A stretch of DNA of 61,386 nt from an uncultured Eubacterium sp. (lineage in GTDB: Bacteria > Bacillota > Clostridia > Lachnospirales > Lachnospiraceae), in the NCBI GenBank assembly GCA_947642745.1, contig CANRTU010000025.1, positions 1 to 61,386 of the forward strand, given 5' to 3'. How positions within the stretch are numbered: the stretch's first letter is position 1; each line of letters starts with the position of its first letter. The notes beneath the pieces were generated by a model that had not been told where the DNA came from, did no database searches, and saw nothing but the letters and a program-made list of their open reading frames with translations. This document shows positions 54,478-61,386 of this stretch, one piece after another. The position numbers and the translations under genes are program-made.

Positions 54478-54975
54478 ATGAAGGCAGAACTTGATATAAA
54501 GCTTGGAACCATTGATATGTATCGCTACAATCTTTATCATGCGTATACATCACTTAACGGTTATCTTGGAATTATAATGGCATTTGTGGCTTTTGCGGGC
54601 GCCATAAAGACCAGGGAGGAAGCCGGACTGGCATATACGGTTCTGTATACAGGACTTGGCGTACTTTTGCTGTTTTATACACCGGTAACACTTTATCTGC
54701 GTTCTGCGCGGCAGGTGTCCGGTTCGCCGGTATTAAAAAATGTCCTGCACTATGTAATAGATGATACCGGTGTAACGACTTCACAGGATGGGGCCAGTTC
54801 TACACTGGCCTGGGATCAGGTTTACCGGATTGTGGCTACCAGGCATAATATCCTGGTCTGTATCAATCCGTGTAATGCGTTTATTATTCCAAGGGCGCAG
54901 GCGGAAGCGGAATATCAGACAATCCGCCAGCTTGCGCAGAAACATCTGGAAACATACAGGTTTAAAATGAAATAG
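54478..54975 (+). CDS. YcxB-family membrane protein
   Basis: This 165-residue protein has two hydrophobic segments (about 28-45 and 55-75) and a cytoplasmic C-terminal part with VIDDTGVTTSQDGASSTLAWDQVYRIVATRHNILVCINPCNAFIIPR, the YcxB-like core. Function is unknown. The ATG at 54478 is chosen because AAGGGGAA lies upstream. Confidence 0.75.
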   Translation: MKAELDIKLGTIDMYRYNLYHAYTSLNGYLGIIMAFVAFAGAIKTREEAGLAYTVLYTGLGVLLLFYTPVTLYLRSARQVSGSPVLKNVLHYVIDDTGVTTSQDGASSTLAWDQVYRIVATRHNILVCINPCNAFIIPRAQAEAEYQTIRQLAQKHLETYRFKMK

Positions 54976-55121
54976 TGTGTTTTACAAATAGTGTGTCTTA
55001 CAAATGATTTTTGTGAGATGTGTCCGGACCGGCATGGTATCGGCAGACAGGCCGCAGAATGCGGAATAAAATTACAGAAATCAATATAAGACATATTTGT
55101 GGACGGACAGGAGGGCAGACC

Positions 55122-55553
55122 ATGGTTTACGAAACATACTCTGCAGAAGAAACAGCAAAATTAGGAGAAGAAATCGCCAGGCAGGCAGAGCCTGGCAGTG
55201 TTTATGCCCTGCTGGGTGATCTTGGAACCGGTAAAACCGTATTTACCCAGGGAGTTGCCAGGGGGCTTGGAATTGAAGAACCGGTATGCAGCCCTACGTT
55301 TACCATTTTGCAGGTATATGAAGAAGGGAGAATGCCGTTTTATCATTTTGATGTCTACCGGATCGCCGGCGCTCCTGAAATGGACGATACCGGATATGAA
55401 GATTATATTTATGGCGACGGTCTTGCAATGATAGAATGGGCGGATCTGATCAGAGATATTCTTCCGCCAGAGTATGATCAGATCCGGATAGAAAAAGACC
55501 TGGAAAAAGGATTTGATTACCGCCGGATTACGATCGAACGGATCAGACAATAA
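55122..55553 (+). CDS. tsaE: tRNA t6A biosynthesis ATPase TsaE
   Basis: This 143-residue P-loop ATPase has GDLGTGKTVFTQG, CSPTFTILQVYEEG and the catalytic region YHFDVYRI. With TsaB and TsaD it makes the t6A modification at position 37 of ANN-reading tRNAs. AGGAGGG precedes the ATG at 55122. tsaB follows after 46 bases. Confidence 0.94.
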   Translation: MVYETYSAEETAKLGEEIARQAEPGSVYALLGDLGTGKTVFTQGVARGLGIEEPVCSPTFTILQVYEEGRMPFYHFDVYRIAGAPEMDDTGYEDYIYGDGLAMIEWADLIRDILPPEYDQIRIEKDLEKGFDYRRITIERIRQ

Positions 55554-55599
55554 AGAATTCTGGCGGAATATGCCGGAAGTACAGGCAAGGAGAAAAGAG

Positions 55600-56307
55600 A
55601 TGAAAATACTGGCAATTGACAGTTCTGGTCTTGTGGCCAGCATAGCTATTGTGGAAGATGATACATTGCTGGCGGAATATACGTTAAATTACAAAAAGAC
55701 GCATTCACAGACGCTTCTTCCGATGATAGATGAAGTGACCAGGATGACAGAGCTGGAACTGGATACACTGGATGCCATTGCGGTGGCAGGCGGTCCCGGG
55801 TCTTTTACCGGGCTGCGGATAGGTTCAGCCACGGCAAAGGGACTGGGGTTCGTACTGGATAAACCGCTGATCCATATTCCGACGGTGGATGCGCTGGCTT
55901 ATAATCTGGCCGGCAGCAGCACGCTGGTCTGCCCGCTGATGGATGCCAGAAGAAACCAGACGTATACGGGACTTTACAAATTCGAAGATGGTAAAATGCA
56001 TACCGTGCTGGAACAATGTGCGGTGGGGATTGATGAGATTATATCCATTATCAATCAAAAACACCGTAAAGTGACGTTTCTGGGAGATGGAACGAAAGTA
56101 TTCACTCCTTACATCCGGGAGCATTGCGAAGTGGCATTCACATTTGCGCCGGCACATCTGAACAGGCAGCGGGCCGCCGCCGCCGCTGTGCTGGCAATGG
56201 AGTATTATACTGCCGGCAGACTGCAGACTGCGGCAGAACACCGGCCGGAATATCTGCGTTTGTCACAGGCAGAGCGGGAGCGCCAGGAGAAATTAAAAAG
56301 CTGTTAG
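55600..56307 (+). CDS. tsaB: tRNA t6A biosynthesis protein TsaB
   Basis: This 235-residue ASKHA-fold protein begins MKILAIDSSGLVASIAIVEDD and has TFTGLRIGSATAKGL, the TsaB signature. It lacks the metal site of TsaD, as expected, and serves as its partner. The ATG at 55600 is chosen because AAGGAG lies upstream. It ends directly at a family A repeat. Confidence 0.93.
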   Translation: MKILAIDSSGLVASIAIVEDDTLLAEYTLNYKKTHSQTLLPMIDEVTRMTELELDTLDAIAVAGGPGSFTGLRIGSATAKGLGFVLDKPLIHIPTVDALAYNLAGSSTLVCPLMDARRNQTYTGLYKFEDGKMHTVLEQCAVGIDEIISIINQKHRKVTFLGDGTKVFTPYIREHCEVAFTFAPAHLNRQRAAAAAVLAMEYYTAGRLQTAAEHRPEYLRLSQAERERQEKLKSC

Positions 56308-56310
56308 TAC

Positions 56311-56669
56311 CAGAACGTGTCTGAAAAATCATTCCTGTAATTTGCGCTCCCTGTTTTGTACCCTGAGGGCATGATACGGAGAATTCCTCCCGGATTTAAC
56401 CGGCATAGCCTGCGATACCCATAGGGCACGATGCATCGTGTCCATTTAGGTATACCTCATAAATCCGGGATAAATTCTTCATATTATGTCTTTTGGGTAC
56501 CAGAGCGTGTTTGAAAAATCATTTCCGGCATCTGCACGCCCCGCTTTGTACCCTGAAGCATATTATACCCTTTGGGTACATCTGCCAGAAAGTATTTTCA
56601 AATACGCTCTAAGTGTGAGGCATATCATGACCCCGGTTACATCTGACAGAAAGCGTTTTTCAGACACGC
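56311..56669. repeat. Repeat family A, full-length copy with a nested second copy
   Basis: The left end CAGAACGTGTCTGAAAAATC and right end GAAAGCGTTTTTCAGACACG pair as terminal inverted repeats. Inside is the TTGTACCCTGAGGGCATGAT module and an inner pair around CCGGATTTA/TAAATCCGG. At 56502-56610 a complete short copy is embedded. Confidence 0.85.
56502..56610. repeat. Repeat family A, ~109-bp copy nested in another copy
   Basis: It starts AGAGCGTGTTTGAAAAATC and ends ATTTTCAAATACGCTCT, and contains the TTGTACCCTGAAG/CTTTGGGTACA inverted pair. It is the best-preserved short unit of the family. Confidence 0.85.
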
Positions 56670-56754
56670 ACTGGCGGACGCAAAAACAGATAAGAAGATA
56701 AGCAGGTTTAAAACACATTCTGAAATAAAAACGAGTATCAGGAGCCTGGAAATT

Positions 56755-57252
56755 ATGATGAATGACCCGGACAGGAGAAAGATGCAGATTACACGGATGA
56801 AAATGGAACATATTCCACAGATTGCCGCCATAGAAGCGGAAACGTTTTCAGAGCCCTGGTCTGAAAAAGGCTTTGCCGATACACTGACAATGGACCATGT
56901 ATTGTTTTATGTGGCAGTGACCAGCGGACAGGTGACAGGTTATTGTGGTATTTATCTGGCCGCTGATGAAGGCGAACTTACTAATATTGCGGTAGCAACT
57001 GGTTTTCGCCGGCGGAATATTGCCTGCCAGCTGCTGGATACAGCTTTGCCGCAGGCGTTTGCAAAAGGAGCCGGACGAATTTATCTGGAAGTGCGCAGGT
57101 CTAATGCGCCGGCTATTTCGTTATATGAAAAATATGGATTTTCTGTTGCAGGTATCAGAAAAGGATTCTACCAGTTTCCACAGGAAGATGCACTTGTGAT
57201 GATGAAGGAATCTGCCGATAATGATACTAAAGATAAAGAGAAATTACTTTAA
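56755..57252 (+). CDS. rimI: Ribosomal protein S18-alanine N-acetyltransferase RimI
   Basis: This 165-residue GNAT-fold acetyltransferase has IAAIEAETFSEPWSEKGFADTL, the acetyl-CoA loop VATGFRRRNIACQLLDTAL, and YLEVRRSNAPAISLYEKYGFSVAGIRKGFY. It acetylates the N terminus of ribosomal protein S18. rimI commonly lies between tsaB and tsaD in Firmicutes; here repeats and other genes have been placed around it. Confidence 0.9.
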   Translation: MMNDPDRRKMQITRMKMEHIPQIAAIEAETFSEPWSEKGFADTLTMDHVLFYVAVTSGQVTGYCGIYLAADEGELTNIAVATGFRRRNIACQLLDTALPQAFAKGAGRIYLEVRRSNAPAISLYEKYGFSVAGIRKGFYQFPQEDALVMMKESADNDTKDKEKLL

Positions 57253-57465
57253 AATCCTTTCCTTAGACAATTAGCCAGCAATTCCCGCTATACTCTTCGG
57301 GTCTGTTTGATTATACTGTATACAGATCAGTAAATCACATAATAAAAGATCGCTGGCGCATCAGACTCCGGGCCATGTCAGGCAGGGCTGTTGCCGCAGA
57401 TACAGAATTTATAAAATTAAGATTTGTATACTGACAGCGTTCATTGCCGATGGGGAGGTATTATG

Positions 57466-57684
57466 ATGAAAATATATTGTAATTGCTGTGGAAAAGAAAT
57501 CCGTTTTAAAGAAAATACAAATTTTGCGCTGGAAGATTATGTTGCCATTGACAAAAGCTGGGGATATTTCTCAGGCAGGGACGGTATCAGGCAAAAAATG
57601 AATATCTGCGAAGCCTGTTTTGATGCCTGGACAACACATTTTGCAATTCCGCCCCGTGAAGAAGAGGAGCTGGAACTGTTATAA
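57466..57684 (+). CDS. Small protein with zinc-binding cysteine pairs
   Basis: This 72-residue protein has CNCCGKEI near the N terminus and CEACFDAW near residue 48, a zinc-ribbon-like spacing, and an acidic C terminus. Function is unknown. GGGGAGG lies seven bases before the ATG at 57466; an adjacent ATG at 57463 is too close. Confidence 0.7.
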   Translation: MKIYCNCCGKEIRFKENTNFALEDYVAIDKSWGYFSGRDGIRQKMNICEACFDAWTTHFAIPPREEEELELL

Positions 57685-57709
57685 CTGTATTTAGAATGAA
57701 GGTGTAAAT

Positions 57710-58645
57710 ATGTTAGATGTTTGTTTACTTGGAACTGCTGGTATGATGCCGCTGCCATACCGTTTTCTGACGTCGCTCATGACACGGTATAATGGCAGCA
57801 GCCTGCTGGTGGATTGTGGAGAAGCTACCCAGATTGCGGTAAAAAAGGCAGGCTGGAGTTTTCATCCCATAGATCTGATCTGCTTTACCCACTATCATGC
57901 GGATCATATCAGCGGGCTGCCCGGCATGCTGCTCACCATGGGAAATGCGGATCGGACACAGCCGGTAACACTTCTGGGGCCCAAGGGGCTGAAACAGGTA
58001 GTGTCCGCCCTGCGTGTCATTGCCCCGGAGCTGCCGTTTGAAGTCCGGTGTGTGGAAATAACGGAGGCAGAGCAGGTATTTAACCTGTATGGATATAAAA
58101 TTACTGCGTTTAAGGTCAACCATAACGTACCATGTTATGGGTATACGGTTGAGATCGGACGTCAGGGGCGTTTCCAGCCGGAGAATGCGCAGAAATACGG
58201 GCTGCCACAAAGATACTGGGGGATTTTGCAAAAAGGAACCCCGGTGGAATACAATGGACATACGTATACACCAGATATGGTTATGGGACCGGTGCGCAGG
58301 GGGATTAAGCTGACCTACTGTACAGACACCCGGCCTGCGGATTCACTGGTAAAAAATGCCAGGGGTGCGGATCTGCTTATCTGTGAGGGCATGTACGCAG
58401 AAAAGGAGAAACTGGCAAAGGCCAGACAATATAAACACATGACCTTTTATGAAGCGGCAAAAATAGCAAAAGACGCAGATGTAAAAGAATTATGGCTGAC
58501 CCACTTTTCCCCGTCCCTGGTGCATGCGGCCGATTATATGCCGCAGGTACGCAGTATTTTTGAAAATTCCCATCTGGGAAAAGATGGGAAAATGGTGGTC
58601 ATGAATTTTCCGGATGAAGAAGATTCCGAGGAAGAAGAAACGTAA
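57710..58645 (+). CDS. rnz: Ribonuclease Z (tRNA 3'-end endonuclease)
   Basis: This 311-residue metallo-beta-lactamase-fold nuclease has THYHADHISGLPG, the zinc-binding core, LLVDCGEATQIAV upstream, TYCTDTRP, and LLICEGMY before the C-terminal LTHFSPSL histidine. It removes 3' trailers from tRNA precursors lacking an encoded CCA, consistent with the CCA-less tRNA-Gln gene in this window. Confidence 0.92.
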   Translation: MLDVCLLGTAGMMPLPYRFLTSLMTRYNGSSLLVDCGEATQIAVKKAGWSFHPIDLICFTHYHADHISGLPGMLLTMGNADRTQPVTLLGPKGLKQVVSALRVIAPELPFEVRCVEITEAEQVFNLYGYKITAFKVNHNVPCYGYTVEIGRQGRFQPENAQKYGLPQRYWGILQKGTPVEYNGHTYTPDMVMGPVRRGIKLTYCTDTRPADSLVKNARGADLLICEGMYAEKEKLAKARQYKHMTFYEAAKIAKDADVKELWLTHFSPSLVHAADYMPQVRSIFENSHLGKDGKMVVMNFPDEEDSEEEET

Positions 58646-58741
58646 CCGGCTGGTTTGTCCGGCCGGAACGCAGCCCGGATTCGTTTTGTGTTACCGGACT
58701 GAACCGGCTGCTGACGCCGGAAAAAGAAAGGAGTGGGGTAT

Positions 58742-59314
58742 ATGAAATATATAAAATTTGTAATTATTGCTGTATTAATGATTGCACTGACTGGCGGGTA
58801 TTACTATTATCTGTCGCACCGGGATTCAAAACCGGCAGAGGAAGATGTCACAATCACCCGCCTGGATGAGGTTTTGTTAAAACAGCTGGATAACGCCTAC
58901 CCGCCTACTCCGAGAGAAGTGATCAAATTTTACAACCAGTTTGTGGAATGTGCGTACGGAGATACATATGATGAATCGCAGTTTAACCAGCTGGTGGATC
59001 AGGCAAGAAAAATGATGGATGACGAACTTCTGGAGGCAAATCCCCTGGATACGTATAAGAGCCAGCTGTTATCAGACATTGCGTCATATAAAGATAACAA
59101 GCAGCGCATTATTAAAACAGGTGTCTGCGCTTCAGATGAAGTAATTTTCCGGGAAATAGACAAAAAAAAGTGTGCCTATGTAAAGGCAACCTATTTCATG
59201 AAAAAAGGCAGCGGGGATTTTTTCAGAACATACCAGCGTTACCTGCTACGGAAAGATGAGGATGATAACTGGAAAATCCTGGCATTTTATCTGATGGACC
59301 GGGAGGAAGAATGA
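58742..59314 (+). CDS. DUF6715-type membrane-anchored protein
   Basis: This 190-residue protein has one N-terminal transmembrane anchor (about 4-25) followed by an extracytoplasmic domain with [21 protein letters not shown] and [38 protein letters not shown]. It resembles an uncharacterised Lachnospiraceae family. The ATG at 58742 is chosen because AAAGGAG lies upstream. tsaD follows after 31 bases. Confidence 0.75.
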   Translation: MKYIKFVIIAVLMIALTGGYYYYLSHRDSKPAEEDVTITRLDEVLLKQLDNAYPPTPREVIKFYNQFVECAYGDTYDESQFNQLVDQARKMMDDELLEANPLDTYKSQLLSDIASYKDNKQRIIKTGVCASDEVIFREIDKKKCAYVKATYFMKKGSGDFFRTYQRYLLRKDEDDNWKILAFYLMDREEE

Positions 59315-59345
59315 TCAGAAAATTTTAGCGGTCGGAGGCAGTACC

Positions 59346-60386
59346 ATGGACGGAAAACGGGATATAAATATACTTGCCATAGAAAGTTCCTGTGATGAGA
59401 CAGCGGCGGCAGTTGTCGTGAATGGCAGAAGTATACGGTCAAATATAATTTCTTCTCAGATAGAAATACACACATTGTATGGGGGAGTCGTGCCGGAAAT
59501 CGCTTCCCGGAAACATATAGAACGGATAAACCAGGTAATTGCCAGTGCGCTGGATACAGCGGAAATGACACTGGATGACATAGATGCGGTGGCGGTTACC
59601 TATGGACCCGGGCTGGCTGGGGCGCTGCTTGTAGGGGTGGCTGAGGCTAAAGCAATTGCGTTTGCCGGGCGGCTGCCCCTGATAGGCGTGCATCATATCG
59701 AAGGGCATATTAACGCTAATTATATAGAGAATCCGGATCTGGAACCGCCGTTTTTATGTCTGGTTGTATCCGGAGGGCATACACATCTGGTAAATGTAAA
59801 GGATTACGGGATCTATGAGATACTGGGAAGAACCAGGGATGATGCGGCGGGTGAAGCATTTGATAAAGTGGCAAGGGCAATCGGTCTGGGATATCCGGGA
59901 GGGCCAGAAATTGAGAAAGCGGCAATGGCAGGAGATGCGGAAGCAATCGGATTTCCACGTGCAAAAGTAAGCGGCTGTGCGTATGACTTTTCGTTTAGCG
60001 GTCTGAAATCAGCAGTTCTGAACTATCTGAATGGATGTAAAATGAAAGGTATTCCGGTGGTGCAGGAAAATGTGGCGGCGTCTTTCCAGAAAGCGGTGGT
60101 AGATGTGCTGACAGAGAATGCCATGCTTGGAGTGGATCACTATGGGGCAAAGCAGTTCGCTATTGCCGGAGGTGTTGCGTCCAACGCATCTTTTCGTTCT
60201 GCAATGGAGGACGCATGCAGAAAACGGGGAGTACAGTTCTTTTATCCGTCGCCAGTGTTATGTACGGATAACGCTGCCATGATTGGCACAGCGGCATATT
60301 ATGCGTATCAGGCAGGCAGGCGGGATGACTGGACACTGAATGCGGTGCCGGATCTGAAACTGGGATGCCGGCAGGCAGATAAGTAA
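59346..60386 (+). CDS. tsaD: tRNA t6A threonylcarbamoyltransferase TsaD
   Basis: This 346-residue ASKHA-fold enzyme transfers threonylcarbamoyl to A37 of t[18 protein letters not shown] is the nucleotide-binding start, [13 protein letters not shown] carries the metal-binding His pair, [11 protein letters not shown] and [19 protein letters not shown] follow, and [13 protein letters not shown] closes the site. Length is normal. It sits three genes downstream of rimI. Confidence 0.95.
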   Translation: MDGKRDINILAIESSCDETAAAVVVNGRSIRSNIISSQIEIHTLYGGVVPEIASRKHIERINQVIASALDTAEMTLDDIDAVAVTYGPGLAGALLVGVAEAKAIAFAGRLPLIGVHHIEGHINANYIENPDLEPPFLCLVVSGGHTHLVNVKDYGIYEILGRTRDDAAGEAFDKVARAIGLGYPGGPEIEKAAMAGDAEAIGFPRAKVSGCAYDFSFSGLKSAVLNYLNGCKMKGIPVVQENVAASFQKAVVDVLTENAMLGVDHYGAKQFAIAGGVASNASFRSAMEDACRKRGVQFFYPSPVLCTDNAAMIGTAAYYAYQAGRRDDWTLNAVPDLKLGCRQADK

Positions 60387-60542
60387 TGAAACTATTGTAA
60401 TGAAACCGTTATAATGAAACCGTTATAATGAAACGGCTGCGATGCCGGGCATGACGGCGTATAATACGTATCAGTCACTCCGGCGGCATGAGTGAACGCT
60501 GGATGATGTTTCGAAACGGATGGTAACAGACAGGTGATGGCT

Positions 60543-61268
60543 ATGAAATATACAGCGATTATACTGGCGGCGGGAAAGGGAAGCCGCATGGACAGTGACG
60601 TTTACAAACAGTATATGGAACTTGGAGGGTATCCGCTGATATGTTACCCTCTGTTTGTGTTTGAACAGAGCAGGGTGGACGAAATTGTTCTGGTTACGGG
60701 AGAGGATGAAACAGAATACTGTCAGACACAAATTGTAGATAAATACCAGTTTCATAAAGTGAGAAAAATTGTACGGGGAGGCAGCGAGCGTTATTTATCA
60801 GTATACCAGGGACTGTGTGCCATAGAGGATACAGATATTGTGCTGATTCACGACGGTGCCAGGCCGTTTGTTACTGTGGATATCATCGACAGGACAATCT
60901 GTGCCGCTGAACAGTATGGCACAGGTGTAGCTGCGGTGCCTGCAAAAGATACGGTGAAAATTGCGGATGAACAGCATTTTGTGGTGTGTACTCCGGACCG
61001 CGGCACCGTATGGATGATGCAGACACCCCAGACATTCCGTTATCCGCTGATCTGTCAGGCTTATGAACGTGTGATCCGTCAGCATATCCGGGACATAACA
61101 GATGATGCGATGGTTGTGGAATGTGGCCTGAGTCAGCCGGTTAAACTCGTAGAAGGCAGTTACCGGAATATAAAAGTAACCACACCGGAAGATATGGAAA
61201 TTGCCTCAGTATTTGCGGAAAGTACAAAAATAGATAAAAAAATAAAAAAATTTGAAAAAGAGTATTGA
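60543..61268 (+). CDS. ispD: 2-C-methyl-D-erythritol 4-phosphate cytidylyltransferase
   Basis: This 241-residue enzyme of the MEP isoprenoid pathway activates MEP with CTP. ILAAGKGSRM is the nucleotide-binding loop, IHDGARPFV and AVPAKDTVKIA follow, and WMMQTPQTFRYPLI and ITDDAMVVE complete the active site. The ATG at 60543 is chosen because AGGTG lies six to eight bases upstream; ATG at 60537 and GTG at 60534 are in frame but closer to it. Confidence 0.9.
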   Translation: MKYTAIILAAGKGSRMDSDVYKQYMELGGYPLICYPLFVFEQSRVDEIVLVTGEDETEYCQTQIVDKYQFHKVRKIVRGGSERYLSVYQGLCAIEDTDIVLIHDGARPFVTVDIIDRTICAAEQYGTGVAAVPAKDTVKIADEQHFVVCTPDRGTVWMMQTPQTFRYPLICQAYERVIRQHIRDITDDAMVVECGLSQPVKLVEGSYRNIKVTTPEDMEIASVFAESTKIDKKIKKFEKEY

Positions 61269-61293
61269 CATGAAGTGACATAGGTGGTATTAT
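61265..61293 (+). promoter_or_regulatory. Promoter of tRNA-Ser
   Basis: TTGACA and TATTAT are 17 bases apart. The -35 overlaps the end of ispD. Confidence 0.75.
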
Positions 61294-61333
61294 CTCATTG
61301 TTCTGTTTGGGACACCGGACAGATAAAGAATAC

Positions 61334-61386
61334 GGAGAGGTATCGAAGTGGTCATAACGAGGCGGTCTTGAAAACCGTTTGTCCGC
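61334..61386 (+). tRNA. tRNA-Ser (anticodon TGA), cut by the window edge
   Basis: The sequence begins GGAGAGG, then has a D arm, an anticodon stem CGGT/ACCG and loop CTTGAAA with anticodon TGA, reading TCA. The variable arm begins where the window stops, so the 3' half is missing only because of the edge. Confidence 0.9.

Noticed and set aside
54980..55020. Another short family A element (GTGTGTCTTACAAATGATTT)
   Set aside because: The ends do not form the family's inverted repeat and the match is too short.

Overview
The window reads as chromosome of a low-to-moderate GC anaerobic Firmicute of the Lachnospiraceae type. The support is strong AGGAGG ribosome sites, sigma-A promoters with 17-base spacers, an acyl-ACP thioesterase, an aldo/keto reductase with a ferredoxin-like tail, a programmed-frameshift prfB, and a plant-polysaccharide sugar-acid pathway. 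The family-level placement is inference from gene content. The window is cut at both ends inside tRNA genes (tRNA-Pro at the left, tRNA-Ser at the right).

Region 1 (about 0.4-8.6 kb) is a hexuronate catabolic block: two KDG kinases in divergent orientation, KDPG aldolase, glucuronate isomerase (uxaC) and tagaturonate/altronate oxidoreductase (uxaB). The gaps between these genes are long and filled by a degenerate dispersed repeat. Region 2 (9-18 kb) holds envelope and housekeeping genes: a class A penicillin-binding protein, a YigZ protein, tRNA-Gln, an O-antigen-ligase-like polymerase, thymidylate kinase and a large hybrid sensor kinase.

Region 3 (18-27 kb) is the accessory heart of the window. 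It has a McrBC/LlaJI-like restriction pair whose McrB AAA+ domain appears to carry an EVE/PUA-like reader domain spliced between Walker A and Walker B. Next is a deletion scar joining a cupin gene to the last ~50 codons of a lost MATE transporter. Then comes an AT-rich RhuM-Fic (Doc-type) pair bounded by two copies of a 24-bp sequence, one lying inside rlmD and the other in a displaced rlmD 3' end, which looks like the footprint of an element integrated in rlmD. RlmD itself has a very long repetitive charged N-terminal extension.

Region 4 (27-39.5 kb) has a YtrA-type GntR/ABC operon, membrane and redox proteins, a GH1 phospho-beta-glucosidase/mutarotase pair, an AraC-GyrI regulator, a MATE pump, a thioesterase and CvfB. 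Region 5 (39.5-61.4 kb) is mostly core: an NlpC/P60 wall hydrolase, a DnaA-box cluster far from any dnaA, a WecG-like glycosyltransferase with YitT, then regulator-ftsE-ftsX-ctp-prfB-hom, tex, and a tRNA t6A group (tsaE, tsaB, rimI, and tsaD further on) with rnz and ispD.

A dispersed inverted-terminal-repeat family (ends AGAGCGTGTCTGAAAAA) recurs in at least eight places, once nested inside another copy and once supplying the stop codon of a gene. A second, unrelated palindromic repeat family occurs near 41.6-41.9 kb.
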